From Halorientalis litorea (GTDB lineage: Archaea; Halobacteriota; Halobacteria; Halobacteriales; Haloarculaceae), in assembly GCF_023028225.1 (NCBI RefSeq), contig NZ_CP095483.1, forward strand, positions 62,001-126,000: DNA of 64,000 bases. Direction: 5' to 3'. The position numbers and the translations under genes were made by a program. How positions within the stretch are numbered: position 1 is the first letter of the stretch; the number at the start of each line of letters is the position of its first letter. The notes beneath the pieces are model-generated. The model worked only from the letters and a program-made list of their open reading frames with translations, searched no databases and was not told the origin of the DNA. This document shows, piece after piece, positions 54,287-62,698 of the stretch.

Positions 54287-55171
54287 ATGTACGACCGCAT
54301 CCTCTTTCCCACAGACGGCAGCGATGCCGTTACGGACGTGTTCGAGACAGCCCTCGATATCGCCACGGAACACGGCGCGACGGTCGCTGTTCTCAACGTC
54401 GCGGACACCGCGCGCGACAGTGTCACCCAAATCCAAGGTAACGTCGTCGACGCGCTCGAACAAGAAGGCGAGGAACGAGTCGCGGAGCTAGCCGAAAAGG
54501 CCCGGGCACGGGGTGTGCCCGTCGAGACAGACGTGCTGCAGGGCGACCCCGCCGAGACGATAGCGGACTACACGCGGGAGTACGACATCGACCTCGTCGT
54601 GATGCCCACGCACGGGCGGACCGGGCTCGACCGCCTCTTGCTCGGGAGCGTCACCGAGGCGGTCGTCAACACCGCCGCAGTCCCGGTACTCGTCGTCAAT
54701 CCCGACACGGTCGGTGCGTTCGAGTACCCGCCGCAGTCGGTCCTCCTCCCGACGGACGGCAGTCGTGGCTCCGACCTCGCGCTGTCCGAAGCCGTCGGCG
54801 TGGCGACGGAGACTGCGGCGGCCCTCCACCTCTTCCACGTCGTCGAGACGGCGAACCTCGGGTTCGACGTGCGGTCCGTCCTCACCGACGCGGAACTGGC
54901 CGAACGGGGAGAAACTGTCCTCGACGACCCAGTTGCGGCCGCGGAGTCGGCCGGCGTCGAGTCGGTCACGAGTTCGGTCGCCCTCGGCAAGCCGTACCGG
55001 GAAATCCTCGACTACATCGAGGAACAGGACATCGACCTCGTGACGGTGGGAACGCAGGGGAAGACGGATTTCAGTCGGTACGTCCTCGGGAGCGTGACGA
55101 CGAAACTCCTCAGAACCTCGCCAGTCCCGGTCCTGCTGGTTCGCGATGCCGACGAAGCGGCGTCCAATTGA
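54287..55171 (+). CDS. Tandem universal stress protein (two domains)
   Basis: A 294-residue protein with two UspA domains. Domain one (about 1-140) has ILFPTDGSDAVTDVFETALD and VMPTHGRTGLDRLLLGSVTEAVV. Domain two (about 145-290) has SVLLPTDGSRGSDLALSEA and TVGTQGKTDFSRYVLGSVTTKLL. Both keep the nucleotide-binding loop. TATATATATGG lies about 30 bases upstream of the ATG at 54287, giving a leaderless start. Confidence 0.9.
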   Translation: MYDRILFPTDGSDAVTDVFETALDIATEHGATVAVLNVADTARDSVTQIQGNVVDALEQEGEERVAELAEKARARGVPVETDVLQGDPAETIADYTREYDIDLVVMPTHGRTGLDRLLLGSVTEAVVNTAAVPVLVVNPDTVGAFEYPPQSVLLPTDGSRGSDLALSEAVGVATETAAALHLFHVVETANLGFDVRSVLTDAELAERGETVLDDPVAAAESAGVESVTSSVALGKPYREILDYIEEQDIDLVTVGTQGKTDFSRYVLGSVTTKLLRTSPVPVLLVRDADEAASN

Positions 55172-55173
55172 GG

Positions 55174-56265
55174 CTACGCGTCCGCGACGGCCGTCTCCAC
55201 CTCGCGACTCGCCTCGCGGACACACTCCATGAGCGTGATTGTCCACACTCCTTCCGTGAGGGGGACCGGCATCTCTCTCCCAGAGAGGAGGGCCGCGGCT
55301 TCGGCGTCTATCTGGTAGTAGTGTGAGTCGAGTTGCTTCGCGGACTCCCAGTCCCCGTCGAGTCGGTCCCGTCCGACCGCGAGCACATTGCGTGCGGTGC
55401 CGACGAATCGGTCCGTGGCCCGCGAGAGGTTGTTCCGCACCTTGGCGATGGCGGACCCGTTGAAGTTCTTCCCCACGTCGACGACGGTCTGTGACACCAT
55501 ATCGACAGTCAGCGAGTGGTCTTCCCCGTGGACGACCAGCAACTTCTGCGGTGCCGACCCCGCCAAACACTCGATGCTACAGAGTGCCCCGTCCTCGGTG
55601 GGATAGCTCACCTGCACCCCGTCGTAGGCGAAGCCACGGTCGTACTCGCCGTGCTTGCTCGTCTGGACGGAAACCTGCTCTCTACTCGCCGGATAGCCGA
55701 CGACACCGAGCATGGTGTAGAACGGGTGTGGCAGCCCCTCCTCGAACTCGCCGCCGACGAGTTCGAAGGCCCACTCGCCACGGTTCGCCATGTTGGGCCA
55801 CGTCTCGCCTGTGTAGATGAGGTCAGCACCACGAATCTCACCGAGGGCTCCCTGTTCGACGCGCTCACGGGCCGTCCGCACTGCCGGGTCGAACAGATGT
55901 TGATGCGTGACAGACACCGGAACGCCGTGTTGCTCACTGAGTCGTTGCAGTTGCTCGGCTTCAGCGACAGTCTCGGTGATGGGTTTCTCGATGTGGACGG
56001 GAACACCGGCCTCGATGAACTGCGCCGCGAGGTCACGGTGTGTTTGGACGGGGGTACAGAGGTGTACCCAGTCGAGTACACGGTCGTCGAGGAGGGCCGA
56101 AACGTCTGTGTAGGCGTCGATACCGTAGCGGTCAGCCACGTCTCGCGCGCGGTCCCTGTCTACGTCGCAGATACCGACGAGGGTCGTCCGTGGACACGCA
56201 TCGAGTGCAGAGAGGTGGTGGTCAGAAACAACCCCCGCACCGACGACTGCTGTTTCCAGAGGCAT
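55174..56265 (-). CDS. Gfo/Idh/MocA family oxidoreductase (first copy)
   Basis: A 363-residue NAD(P)-dependent sugar oxidoreductase. The Rossmann start is LETAVVGAGVVSDHHLSAL, and the family motif E-K-P is in VPVHIEKPITETVAEAEQL. The catalytic His region is near LPHPFYTMLGVVGYPASREQ. It converts a nucleotide sugar or free sugar by oxidation or reduction. The ATG at 56265 (MPLETAVV) was chosen over one at 56295. The gene lies 88 bases downstream of the sulfatase gene on the same strand, with its own box. Confidence 0.87.
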   Translation of the reverse strand: MPLETAVVGAGVVSDHHLSALDACPRTTLVGICDVDRDRARDVADRYGIDAYTDVSALLDDRVLDWVHLCTPVQTHRDLAAQFIEAGVPVHIEKPITETVAEAEQLQRLSEQHGVPVSVTHQHLFDPAVRTARERVEQGALGEIRGADLIYTGETWPNMANRGEWAFELVGGEFEEGLPHPFYTMLGVVGYPASREQVSVQTSKHGEYDRGFAYDGVQVSYPTEDGALCSIECLAGSAPQKLLVVHGEDHSLTVDMVSQTVVDVGKNFNGSAIAKVRNNLSRATDRFVGTARNVLAVGRDRLDGDWESAKQLDSHYYQIDAEAAALLSGREMPVPLTEGVWTITLMECVREASREVETAVADA

Positions 56266-56290
56266 GCTGGGCGGTCGTAGTCCCGACCGA

Positions 56291-56301
56291 GGCATTGTTA
56301 T
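56291..56301 (-). promoter_or_regulatory. Promoter-like box before first Gfo/Idh gene
   Basis: Minus strand ATAACAATGCC ends 25 bases before the ATG at 56265 and is identical to the box at 40815-40825. Confidence 0.5.
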
Positions 56302-56353
56302 ACAGTCCTTGACTCGGAGGCGGCGACCGGACGGAAGCGGCCCGACGCTTCGT

Positions 56354-57571
56354 TCACAGCATGTGTTCGGCGGCCAACGTCCGGGACGCAGCGCGAATCG
56401 TCTCACGGTCCTGCTCTCCCCGGCACCACGTATCGACTACCGACGACGCGAGCGATTCGAGAGCAGGATTCGACAGGGGCCGCGTCCCGTCGTCGTCCAC
56501 GACGGTGAGGCGGTCACCGTCCGGTGTCTCGACGTACTTCCACTCGCACCCCCGGACCGTGTACCGGGGGTTCCGGTTGCGCGCGGTGGCGACCGGCCCA
56601 GTCAGCGAACTCGGGTCGCCGTCGTCGGCGAGCGTCGTGAGCAGGTCCGGAAGTCGCCGCAACGAGAGCGGTTCCGAAACCCGGCCACTGGGGCCGTTCG
56701 CCACGAACAGCGGCACGTGTATCTGCTCCGTCGAGAGCGTCGGGCCGTGGCCGTACACGCCACGCTCTCCGAACGCCTCCCCGTGGTCCGCGTGGACGAC
56801 CACCGTCGTCTCCTCTCCCACGTCCTCGACGAACTGGCCGAGTCGGTCGTCGGTGTACCGAATCGTATCCTCGTAGGCACTGCGGAGACGGTCGCTGGCC
56901 ACGCCCTCGAACACGTCCGGGTCGTGGCCGGTGAGGTACAGCCACAGGTTACTCGCGTACGTCCCGAGCCGCGACTGTGACCGGAACTCCGGGACCGGCA
57001 GGTACGGCATGTGCACGTCGACGAGGAACACCCAGCAGAAGTACGGTTCGCCGGCCGACTCTGTCCACTCGACCACCTCGTCGTAGAAGGAGTCCCACGA
57101 CGCGACCATCCCGGCCTCGCGCGACCAGTTCTTCAACAGCCGGAGGCCGTAGGCGAGTCGTGACCCATCGCCGGTATCGCCCTCGCCGTCTGCTTCGGCC
57201 ATGAAGTCCTCGAAGTGGTCGAACCCCCGGTCGAATCCGAAGTACCGCGAGGTCCACGGGTTCGCGGTGAAACCCCCCGTTTCGTAGCCCAATCGCGAGA
57301 GCCGTTCCGGTATCGGGTCGGTCGCGCGGAGGTGGTGGCGACACAGGTCACGCGTGTCGGCCTCGCTGGCGGCGAGGTCGACTCCGGTGAACGTGCCCGG
57401 CAAAGCGTCGAGTGTCGAGGGGCCCGGCGATATCGCCCGCTCGAAGACGAGGCCGTCCTCGGCGAGGCGGTCCATGTTCGGGGTCAGTCCCCTGTCGTCG
57501 CCCATGAACCCGCAGTGGTCTGCGCGCAAGCTATCTATCGTCAGGAGAACGAGGTTCGGTTTATCAGTCAT
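56354..57571 (-). CDS. Sulfatase-fold hydrolase with non-canonical active site
   Basis: A 405-residue alkaline-phosphatase-superfamily protein. It starts NLVLLTIDSLRADHCGF with the metal-binding Asp, and has VVVHADHGEAFGERGVYGHG, the C-terminal metal-binding stretch. At the position of the formylglycine motif C/S-x-P-x-R it has GPSTLDALPGTFTG instead, so the Cys, Pro and Arg are not present. It may use Ser or Thr and act as a phosphodiesterase or phosphotransferase on glycans. The ATG at 57571 is preceded by its own box at 57612. Confidence 0.82.
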   Translation of the reverse strand: MTDKPNLVLLTIDSLRADHCGFMGDDRGLTPNMDRLAEDGLVFERAISPGPSTLDALPGTFTGVDLAASEADTRDLCRHHLRATDPIPERLSRLGYETGGFTANPWTSRYFGFDRGFDHFEDFMAEADGEGDTGDGSRLAYGLRLLKNWSREAGMVASWDSFYDEVVEWTESAGEPYFCWVFLVDVHMPYLPVPEFRSQSRLGTYASNLWLYLTGHDPDVFEGVASDRLRSAYEDTIRYTDDRLGQFVEDVGEETTVVVHADHGEAFGERGVYGHGPTLSTEQIHVPLFVANGPSGRVSEPLSLRRLPDLLTTLADDGDPSSLTGPVATARNRNPRYTVRGCEWKYVETPDGDRLTVVDDDGTRPLSNPALESLASSVVDTWCRGEQDRETIRAASRTLAAEHML

Positions 57572-57611
57572 CGTCGGAGAGCAACCGCTACGAGCGCGTT
57601 TCCACGGTCGA

Positions 57612-57622
57612 GACATTGTTAT
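57612..57622 (-). promoter_or_regulatory. Promoter-like box before sulfatase-fold gene
   Basis: Minus strand ATAACAATGTC ends 40 bases upstream of the ATG at 57571. It differs by one base from the box at 56291-56301. Confidence 0.45.
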
Positions 57623-57755
57623 CCTGCCCCTACCGAGGCGCGGCGGCGGGCTACTCCAAGGGGGTCCCCAGACTGCACCTGTGACTGTTCGACCTGCGCG
57701 AACGCGAGTGGCCAGCGACGTGAGACAGAAACAGTCGCTCGACCAAAGCCGGCGT

Positions 57756-57766
57756 ATAACTAACCC
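57756..57766 (+). promoter_or_regulatory. Promoter-like box before ATP-grasp gene
   Basis: ATAACTAACCC at 57756-57766 ends 25 bases before the ATG at 57792. It is a looser match to the shared island box. Confidence 0.4.
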
Positions 57767-57791
57767 GTCACTCCGGATTGCATCGTAGTAG

Positions 57792-59000
57792 ATGGGCTTC
57801 GAGACACACGCCACTGGGGACGGTGTCGTCGTTCCGGCATTGGAGAGTGCCGCCAGCAGCGTCGCCGTCCTCCGTTCGCTCGGGCGTAAGGGCATCCCGA
57901 CCATCGCCGTCTCCGAACACGAGCACCCACCGGGGTTCAGTTCGAAGTACGCCGACGAGACCTATCGGGTCCCGGACCCGGACGACGGCCTCACCGCGTA
58001 CGGTGACGCGCTCCTCTCGCTCGCGCGCCGGGACGACGTAAGTGCTATCGTGCCCATGCGGGAGACTGACGTGTACGTCCTCGCGAAGCGTCGCGGGGAG
58101 TTCGGTGAACACGTCAGCCCGCTGTGGCCGCCGCTGGAGACGCTCAGACGCGTACAGGACCGGGTCGAACTGTTCGACGCGGCGGAGACGGCAGGTGTTT
58201 CGACCCCGGAGACGACGACGCTCGACGAGTTCGAGGATTGGGACCGACCGGTCATCGTCAAGCCGCGCTTCACGCTCCACGCGGCCGAGTATCACCGCGC
58301 CTTCGCGGAGAGCCACCGCCACGACAACTCCACCGACTACGTCGCACGCGGCGAGCGGCCCTCGATACAGTCGTACCGCGAGGAGATGGGGCACGTCCCG
58401 CTCGTCCAAGAGTACATTCCCGACTCCGACGAGTATGCCTTCTTCGCGCTGTACGACGAGGGGGACCCGGTCGCGACGTTCCAGCATCGCCAGCGGCGAG
58501 GGTACAAGTACAGCGGCGGACCGAGTTCCTTCCGGCAGTCCGTGGACATCCCCGAACTGGCCTCGTCGGGGCGGCGACTACTCGACGAACTCGACTGGCA
58601 CGGGCTGGCGATGGTCGAGTTCTTACGTGACCCGGAGACGGACGAGTTCAAACTGATGGAGATAAACCCGCGCTTCTGGACGTCGCTCCCGTTCACGATT
58701 CAAGCCGGCGTCGACTTTCCGTACTACTACTGGCTCCTCGCCACCGGCCGTGGCGACGAGATAGACGCCGACTTCGACGTGGGCGTCGCCGGACACCTGC
58801 TCCGTGGGGAACTGCTCTATCTCCACAGCGTCCTCAGCGAGGAGTACCCGCTCGTAGAACGGCCGTCACTCGGTGAATCGGTCGCCGACATCGGGACATC
58901 CCTCGTCCGGCACCCACGCTTCGACTACCTCTCCGTCGACGACCCACGGCCGTTCGTCCGGGATATGCGAAACACCGTCGGCGAAGTACTGGACGTCTGA
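57792..59000 (+). CDS. ATP-grasp carboxylate-amine ligase-like protein
   Basis: A 402-residue ATP-grasp enzyme. The N-terminal part reads ALESAASSVAVLRSLGRKGIPTIAVSEHEH. VIVKPRFTLHAAEY and VPLVQEYIPDSDEYAFFAL are in the ATP-binding domain, and LMEINPRFWTSLPFTIQAGVDFPYYYW contains the Mg-binding Glu-x-Asn. It probably joins a carboxylate to an amine with ATP, such as an amino acid to a glycan or sugar. It is convergent with the PP-loop gene, six bases from its end. Confidence 0.87.
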   Translation: MGFETHATGDGVVVPALESAASSVAVLRSLGRKGIPTIAVSEHEHPPGFSSKYADETYRVPDPDDGLTAYGDALLSLARRDDVSAIVPMRETDVYVLAKRRGEFGEHVSPLWPPLETLRRVQDRVELFDAAETAGVSTPETTTLDEFEDWDRPVIVKPRFTLHAAEYHRAFAESHRHDNSTDYVARGERPSIQSYREEMGHVPLVQEYIPDSDEYAFFALYDEGDPVATFQHRQRRGYKYSGGPSSFRQSVDIPELASSGRRLLDELDWHGLAMVEFLRDPETDEFKLMEINPRFWTSLPFTIQAGVDFPYYYWLLATGRGDEIDADFDVGVAGHLLRGELLYLHSVLSEEYPLVERPSLGESVADIGTSLVRHPRFDYLSVDDPRPFVRDMRNTVGEVLDV

Positions 59001-59006
59001 CCTTCT

Positions 59007-60386
59007 TCACGCACTGCCGCCCGAAAGCCTGTCCATCACACCGTCGTAGAGTCGGTACAGCGGCGCGTACAGGCGGTACGGTGTGTGCCGTGCGGCGAGG
59101 CGGACCGCGCGGTGTTTCAGTGGCGAGGTTGCCGCTTCGGTGAACTCGTCGAAGTCAGCGTCCCGGAGCCACTCGTAGAACGCACGCACTTCCGGCGGTT
59201 CGTCGCTGTCGTCGTCGGGGACCCGGGACCGTATCTCCCGCCAGTAGAACGGCTTGTCCTCTATCAGAATCCACTCGTTGTTCTCGAACCCGTCGACGAC
59301 ATCGCTGAGGACGTCGTGTGAGTAGTCGTACCCGAACTCGTTGGGGTCCAGTCCCGCCAAGCGCAGTCCGAGCATCGTTCGGTAACACTTCTCACAGGCG
59401 TTGCAGTTGCCGCCGTTTTCGTCGTACAGGCAGGTCCGGATGGTGAAGTCGTCGTCGCCCGTCTCGTGGACGTACTCGGCGATTCGCTCGACTTTCGCCT
59501 GCCGGCAGAGGTCGTAGCCGTCGTGGGCAACCCGCGTCCCGGACCAGTTGATCTCGTCGTCGATAGTCGGGTGTGAGCCCCACGGGATGCCCTCGTATTT
59601 TTCGGTGTGGGAAGAGGCGATACGGAGCATCCCAATCCCCGTGGCGTACGCGAGCGGTGCACAGAGGCTCAACAGCCCCAGTCCGTGCCCGACGTGGCTG
59701 TACCAACTCCCGCCGTGGTACTGCCGGTAGTGGGCGTCGAGCATCGGTACGTTCAGGAACGACAGCATGTTCGAGCGAACTGTCCGGTGAGTGAGTCCAC
59801 GCTGTGCCGCGAACTCCTCGAAGTACGATTGCGTCTCGTCCCACCGCTGGGCATTGTCGTCGTCGATGACCCACCCGTGAATACTAATCAGCGTCGGGTT
59901 CTCCTCGCGGTGCCGAACGTACGTCGTGAGAGAGTCGACACCACCGCTGAACAGTTGTGCCGTCTCTCCGAACGGGCGATCAGGTCGCTCGTCGACGACT
60001 TCTGTCGGTCGCACCTCACCCTCCGTCGTCACGAATTCGGGGTACATCTCGTGGAGTGCGGCCCTGACAGTGGGGAGTGAGTCCGCGAACTCGCGGTCGA
60101 TGGCTCCTACTGTCACGTCGGTGCCGGTTGCCCATGCGACGGGACAGACGTGGCCCACCACCGGTATCGTCAGGACGTGTTCGGGAACGGTCGAAACGTC
60201 GACATCGTAACTGACAGAAAATGTGTCGTCGCGGAAGAACCGCTGTAGTCGGCCGGGAACGTCGACTGTACAGACGACATCGCTGCCATCGACCTGGACG
60301 TCGGCGACGGTGATAGCGGTGGCGTCCGCTCGGACCGGCGTCGACGGGACCGTCCGGTCCCGTTCGACCGCTCGGTGTTGACTCAT
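59007..60386 (-). CDS. PP-loop ATPase, QueC/ExsB-like, in glycan island
   Basis: A 459-residue protein. The N-terminal 135 residues are beta-rich. The PP-loop SGGVDS is at residues 147-152. The C-terminal part has CLYDENGGNCNACEKCYRTMLGL, four Cys in a spacing close to the zinc site of QueC. It should adenylate a substrate and add an amide, nitrile or sulfur group; the usual tRNA-modification neighbours are missing here. Possibly it modifies a sugar with the ATP-grasp protein. Start ATG at 60386. Confidence 0.8.
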   Translation of the reverse strand: MSQHRAVERDRTVPSTPVRADATAITVADVQVDGSDVVCTVDVPGRLQRFFRDDTFSVSYDVDVSTVPEHVLTIPVVGHVCPVAWATGTDVTVGAIDREFADSLPTVRAALHEMYPEFVTTEGEVRPTEVVDERPDRPFGETAQLFSGGVDSLTTYVRHREENPTLISIHGWVIDDDNAQRWDETQSYFEEFAAQRGLTHRTVRSNMLSFLNVPMLDAHYRQYHGGSWYSHVGHGLGLLSLCAPLAYATGIGMLRIASSHTEKYEGIPWGSHPTIDDEINWSGTRVAHDGYDLCRQAKVERIAEYVHETGDDDFTIRTCLYDENGGNCNACEKCYRTMLGLRLAGLDPNEFGYDYSHDVLSDVVDGFENNEWILIEDKPFYWREIRSRVPDDDSDEPPEVRAFYEWLRDADFDEFTEAATSPLKHRAVRLAARHTPYRLYAPLYRLYDGVMDRLSGGSA

Positions 60387-60410
60387 GTACCGCTTGTCTG
60401 TCCGGTTCGG

Positions 60411-60421
60411 ACCAAAGTTAT
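60411..60421 (-). promoter_or_regulatory. Promoter-like box before PP-loop gene
   Basis: Minus strand ATAACTTTGGT ends 24 bases before the ATG at 60386, in line with the shared island box. Confidence 0.42.
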
Positions 60422-60571
60422 GTACTGCTTCAATGCAGGAAGCAACCGACCGAACGCGGCGGCATGGGCAAGTTTGAATATGAGGTTCAGTTCGGTCGTG
60501 TCGCCAGCATTGGAATGTGTGTCGGTAACACGGCGCAAAATTCTTTCGGGATGTACCACAGTAGCCGCGGT

Positions 60572-60582
60572 ATAACTTTGCC
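60572..60582 (+). promoter_or_regulatory. Promoter-like box before small RHH-like gene
   Basis: ATAACTTTGCC ends 22 bases before the ATG at 60605. It is divergent from the box at 60411-60421. Confidence 0.45.
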
Positions 60583-60604
60583 TGTGGCCCGACCCTCGAC
60601 AACG

Positions 60605-60874
60605 ATGTCAGACCTGCAGTCCGATGGCCCGACGGGCGAACCCAGTCGAGACACTGAAGACCGGCAAGCGGTCGAACTCCCGTCACGTGTCGTGGCCCGT
60701 GTGGACGAGCGGGTACGCGTGACCGACTTCGAGTCGTCGGCCGACTACGTGACTTTCGTACTCCGTGAGACGCTCGCGCGAGTGGAAAGCGAGGCTGACG
60801 ACGAGACAGCGACCGATGGCGTCAGCGAGGCCGACGTACAGTCACGGCTAGAGTCACTCGGGTATCTCGAATGA
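60605..60874 (+). CDS. Small ribbon-helix-helix-like protein
   Basis: An 89-residue acidic protein. The core, VELPSRVVARVDERV followed by DFESSADYVTFVLRETLARVE, looks like a ribbon-helix-helix pattern. It ends EADVQSRLESLGYLE, a tail I also know from sulfatase-family and related proteins. It could be a small regulator of the island or a helper of the sulfatase-fold enzyme. It is convergent with the epimerase gene, one base apart. Confidence in the function is low. Confidence 0.72.
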   Translation: MSDLQSDGPTGEPSRDTEDRQAVELPSRVVARVDERVRVTDFESSADYVTFVLRETLARVESEADDETATDGVSEADVQSRLESLGYLE

Positions 60875-60875
60875 G

Positions 60876-61844
60876 TCAGTCGTTCGTGTCCCGGTACCAC
60901 GCCATGGCCGCCGGAACGTGGTCGGTGAGCGGGCGGTAGTCGTAGCCGAGTTCACACGCCGCCTTCTCCGAGGAGTAGAACAGTTCCGTCGTGGCGAGTC
61001 GAGCCATATCGGCTGTAAAGGGGAAGAAACGGACGCCGAGGTACTCGTCGCTCGCCTCGGCGACGTGGCCCAGTGTATGGACTACTGGGGCAGGGACTTC
61101 GAGGAGTGGGCTCGAACCGTCCACCGTCTCGGCGATGCGGTCGAGTGCTGCCGGGAAAGTGAGGTTCTGCCCGCCGAGGATGTAGTGTTCTCCGGGGTCG
61201 CCACGTTCGAGCGCGGCCAGCATCCCTCTAGCCACGTCCGTGACGCCCACGAAACTGACGCCGCCGGGGAGCGACGCGAACAGTTTCGGGTCGGTCACCG
61301 TCCGCAACAGTCGCCCGGTGAACTCGGTGTCACCCGGCCCGAACACCGACGTGGGGTGAACTGTCACCACGTCCAACCCGTCGTCGTAGTACTCCTGTAC
61401 GAGTCCTTCGGCAGACAGCTTCGCCTCTTGATACGGTCCGATTGGCGGTGCGAGGTCCGTCTCGTCGGCCACCCCCTCGCTCCGGCGTGTGCCGGCGGTA
61501 CTGGCGAAGAGAACGCGCGCTACACCGGCATCGTCCGCTGCCGCCAACACGTTACGCGTCCCGGCGACGTTCACCTCGCGGACTCGTTCGGGCGGCCCTG
61601 ACGCCAAACCGATACCTGCCAAGTGAACGACCGACCGACAGCCGGAGACGGCGTCGCGGACCGTCGCCGCGTCGAGTACGTCGGCAGTCACCCACTTCAC
61701 GTCGGTGTCGGAGAGAGCGGATGTATCCGAGGTCGGCCGCCGAGTCGCACGAACGTCCCACCCCCTCTCGTCGAGTTCGCGGACGAGGTGTGTCCCGATG
61801 AACCCCGTCGCACCCGTCACCAACACCGGCTGCATCCCGGTCAT
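60876..61844 (-). CDS. NAD-dependent epimerase/dehydratase
   Basis: A 322-residue extended SDR protein. The nucleotide motif reads VLVTGATGFIGTHLVREL. SVVHLAGIGLASGP follows, then FASTAGTRRSEG and the active-site pair Y-x3-K in IGPYQEAKLSAE. VHPTSVFGPGDTEF matches sugar-nucleotide epimerases and related reductases. It probably makes a modified sugar for the glycan. The start codon overlaps the DUF362 stop as ATGA, making it the last gene of a three-gene operon. Confidence 0.88.
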   Translation of the reverse strand: MTGMQPVLVTGATGFIGTHLVRELDERGWDVRATRRPTSDTSALSDTDVKWVTADVLDAATVRDAVSGCRSVVHLAGIGLASGPPERVREVNVAGTRNVLAAADDAGVARVLFASTAGTRRSEGVADETDLAPPIGPYQEAKLSAEGLVQEYYDDGLDVVTVHPTSVFGPGDTEFTGRLLRTVTDPKLFASLPGGVSFVGVTDVARGMLAALERGDPGEHYILGGQNLTFPAALDRIAETVDGSSPLLEVPAPVVHTLGHVAEASDEYLGVRFFPFTADMARLATTELFYSSEKAACELGYDYRPLTDHVPAAMAWYRDTND

Positions 61845-62698
61845 CGCTCCCCCCTGAGGTGTGGCGGGTAGATGTCGCCGCTGACCGCCGTGTAGAGGCG
61901 GTACCCTGCTCGAACGAGGGGGCTCGGGCCGTCAGGGTTTGGGGGTTCGCCGTCGGGGAGTTTCTGTCGGAGAGTGTCGAGGTCGATGCCGCGGACCGAC
62001 GGCATTTCAGTACCTTCGAGGGAATTGCCGGAGGATACCTCGTCGGGGTCGACAGACAAGAGCGAGGTGAGAATCCGGTCGATGGCCTCGACATCGGGGC
62101 CAGCGAGGAGTGCCGACGCGCGGTAGGGGTCACCGGTGAAGGTGTACGTCGCATCGACCACTGCGGCGACCGGGTCGACTGTTCGAGCGACGGTCCGAAC
62201 GTCCCCAGTCCGGGACGGGTCGCCCCCAGCGGCACGGGTGAGTGTCGTCAGCGCGCCAGCGATGCCCGTCTCGTGGTCCACGCGGCCACTCGGGACGACG
62301 ACGACGGGCGCGTCAAGGAGCGCGTCGGGGACTCGGGCGGCACCGAGCGTGCCGGGGCTGTCGGCGTGGACACCATCGAGCGATACGTCCGGGGTTGCGA
62401 CGGTACGCCGGTCGTACCCGAGCATCCGACCGACACGGGCCGGGTCCACCTCCCCGCCATCGGCGAGACACACCGTCACGTCCCCACCGTCCGCGTGTTC
62501 GGACAGCACCGTCGCTAGTGCCGAAACCACCACGGGATTCGTGACCATGCCCGTCGTCGGGTGGTACGGGTAGTGGGCATCGGCCACGATGGTCACGCCC
62601 TCGGTGCCGTCGATACCGACGCGCTCGACGAGCGTGTCGGCGGCACTGCGACAGGTGGCCTCTTCGAGGTCCGAGAGTCGGAGTCCGTGGACCGTCAT
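61841..62698 (-). CDS. DUF362 family protein
   Basis: A 285-residue protein. It reads GVTIVADAHYPYHPTTGMVTNPVVVSALATVLSEH, then VTVCLADGGEVDPARVGRMLGYD and APVVVVPSGRVDHETGIAGALTTLTR, close to DUF362 proteins of unknown function. No Cys cluster for an iron-sulfur centre is visible. The start at 62698 overlaps the Gfo/Idh stop, and its stop overlaps the epimerase. These three genes are clearly one operon and may work on one sugar. Confidence 0.8.
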   Translation of the reverse strand: MTVHGLRLSDLEEATCRSAADTLVERVGIDGTEGVTIVADAHYPYHPTTGMVTNPVVVSALATVLSEHADGGDVTVCLADGGEVDPARVGRMLGYDRRTVATPDVSLDGVHADSPGTLGAARVPDALLDAPVVVVPSGRVDHETGIAGALTTLTRAAGGDPSRTGDVRTVARTVDPVAAVVDATYTFTGDPYRASALLAGPDVEAIDRILTSLLSVDPDEVSSGNSLEGTEMPSVRGIDLDTLRQKLPDGEPPNPDGPSPLVRAGYRLYTAVSGDIYPPHLRGER

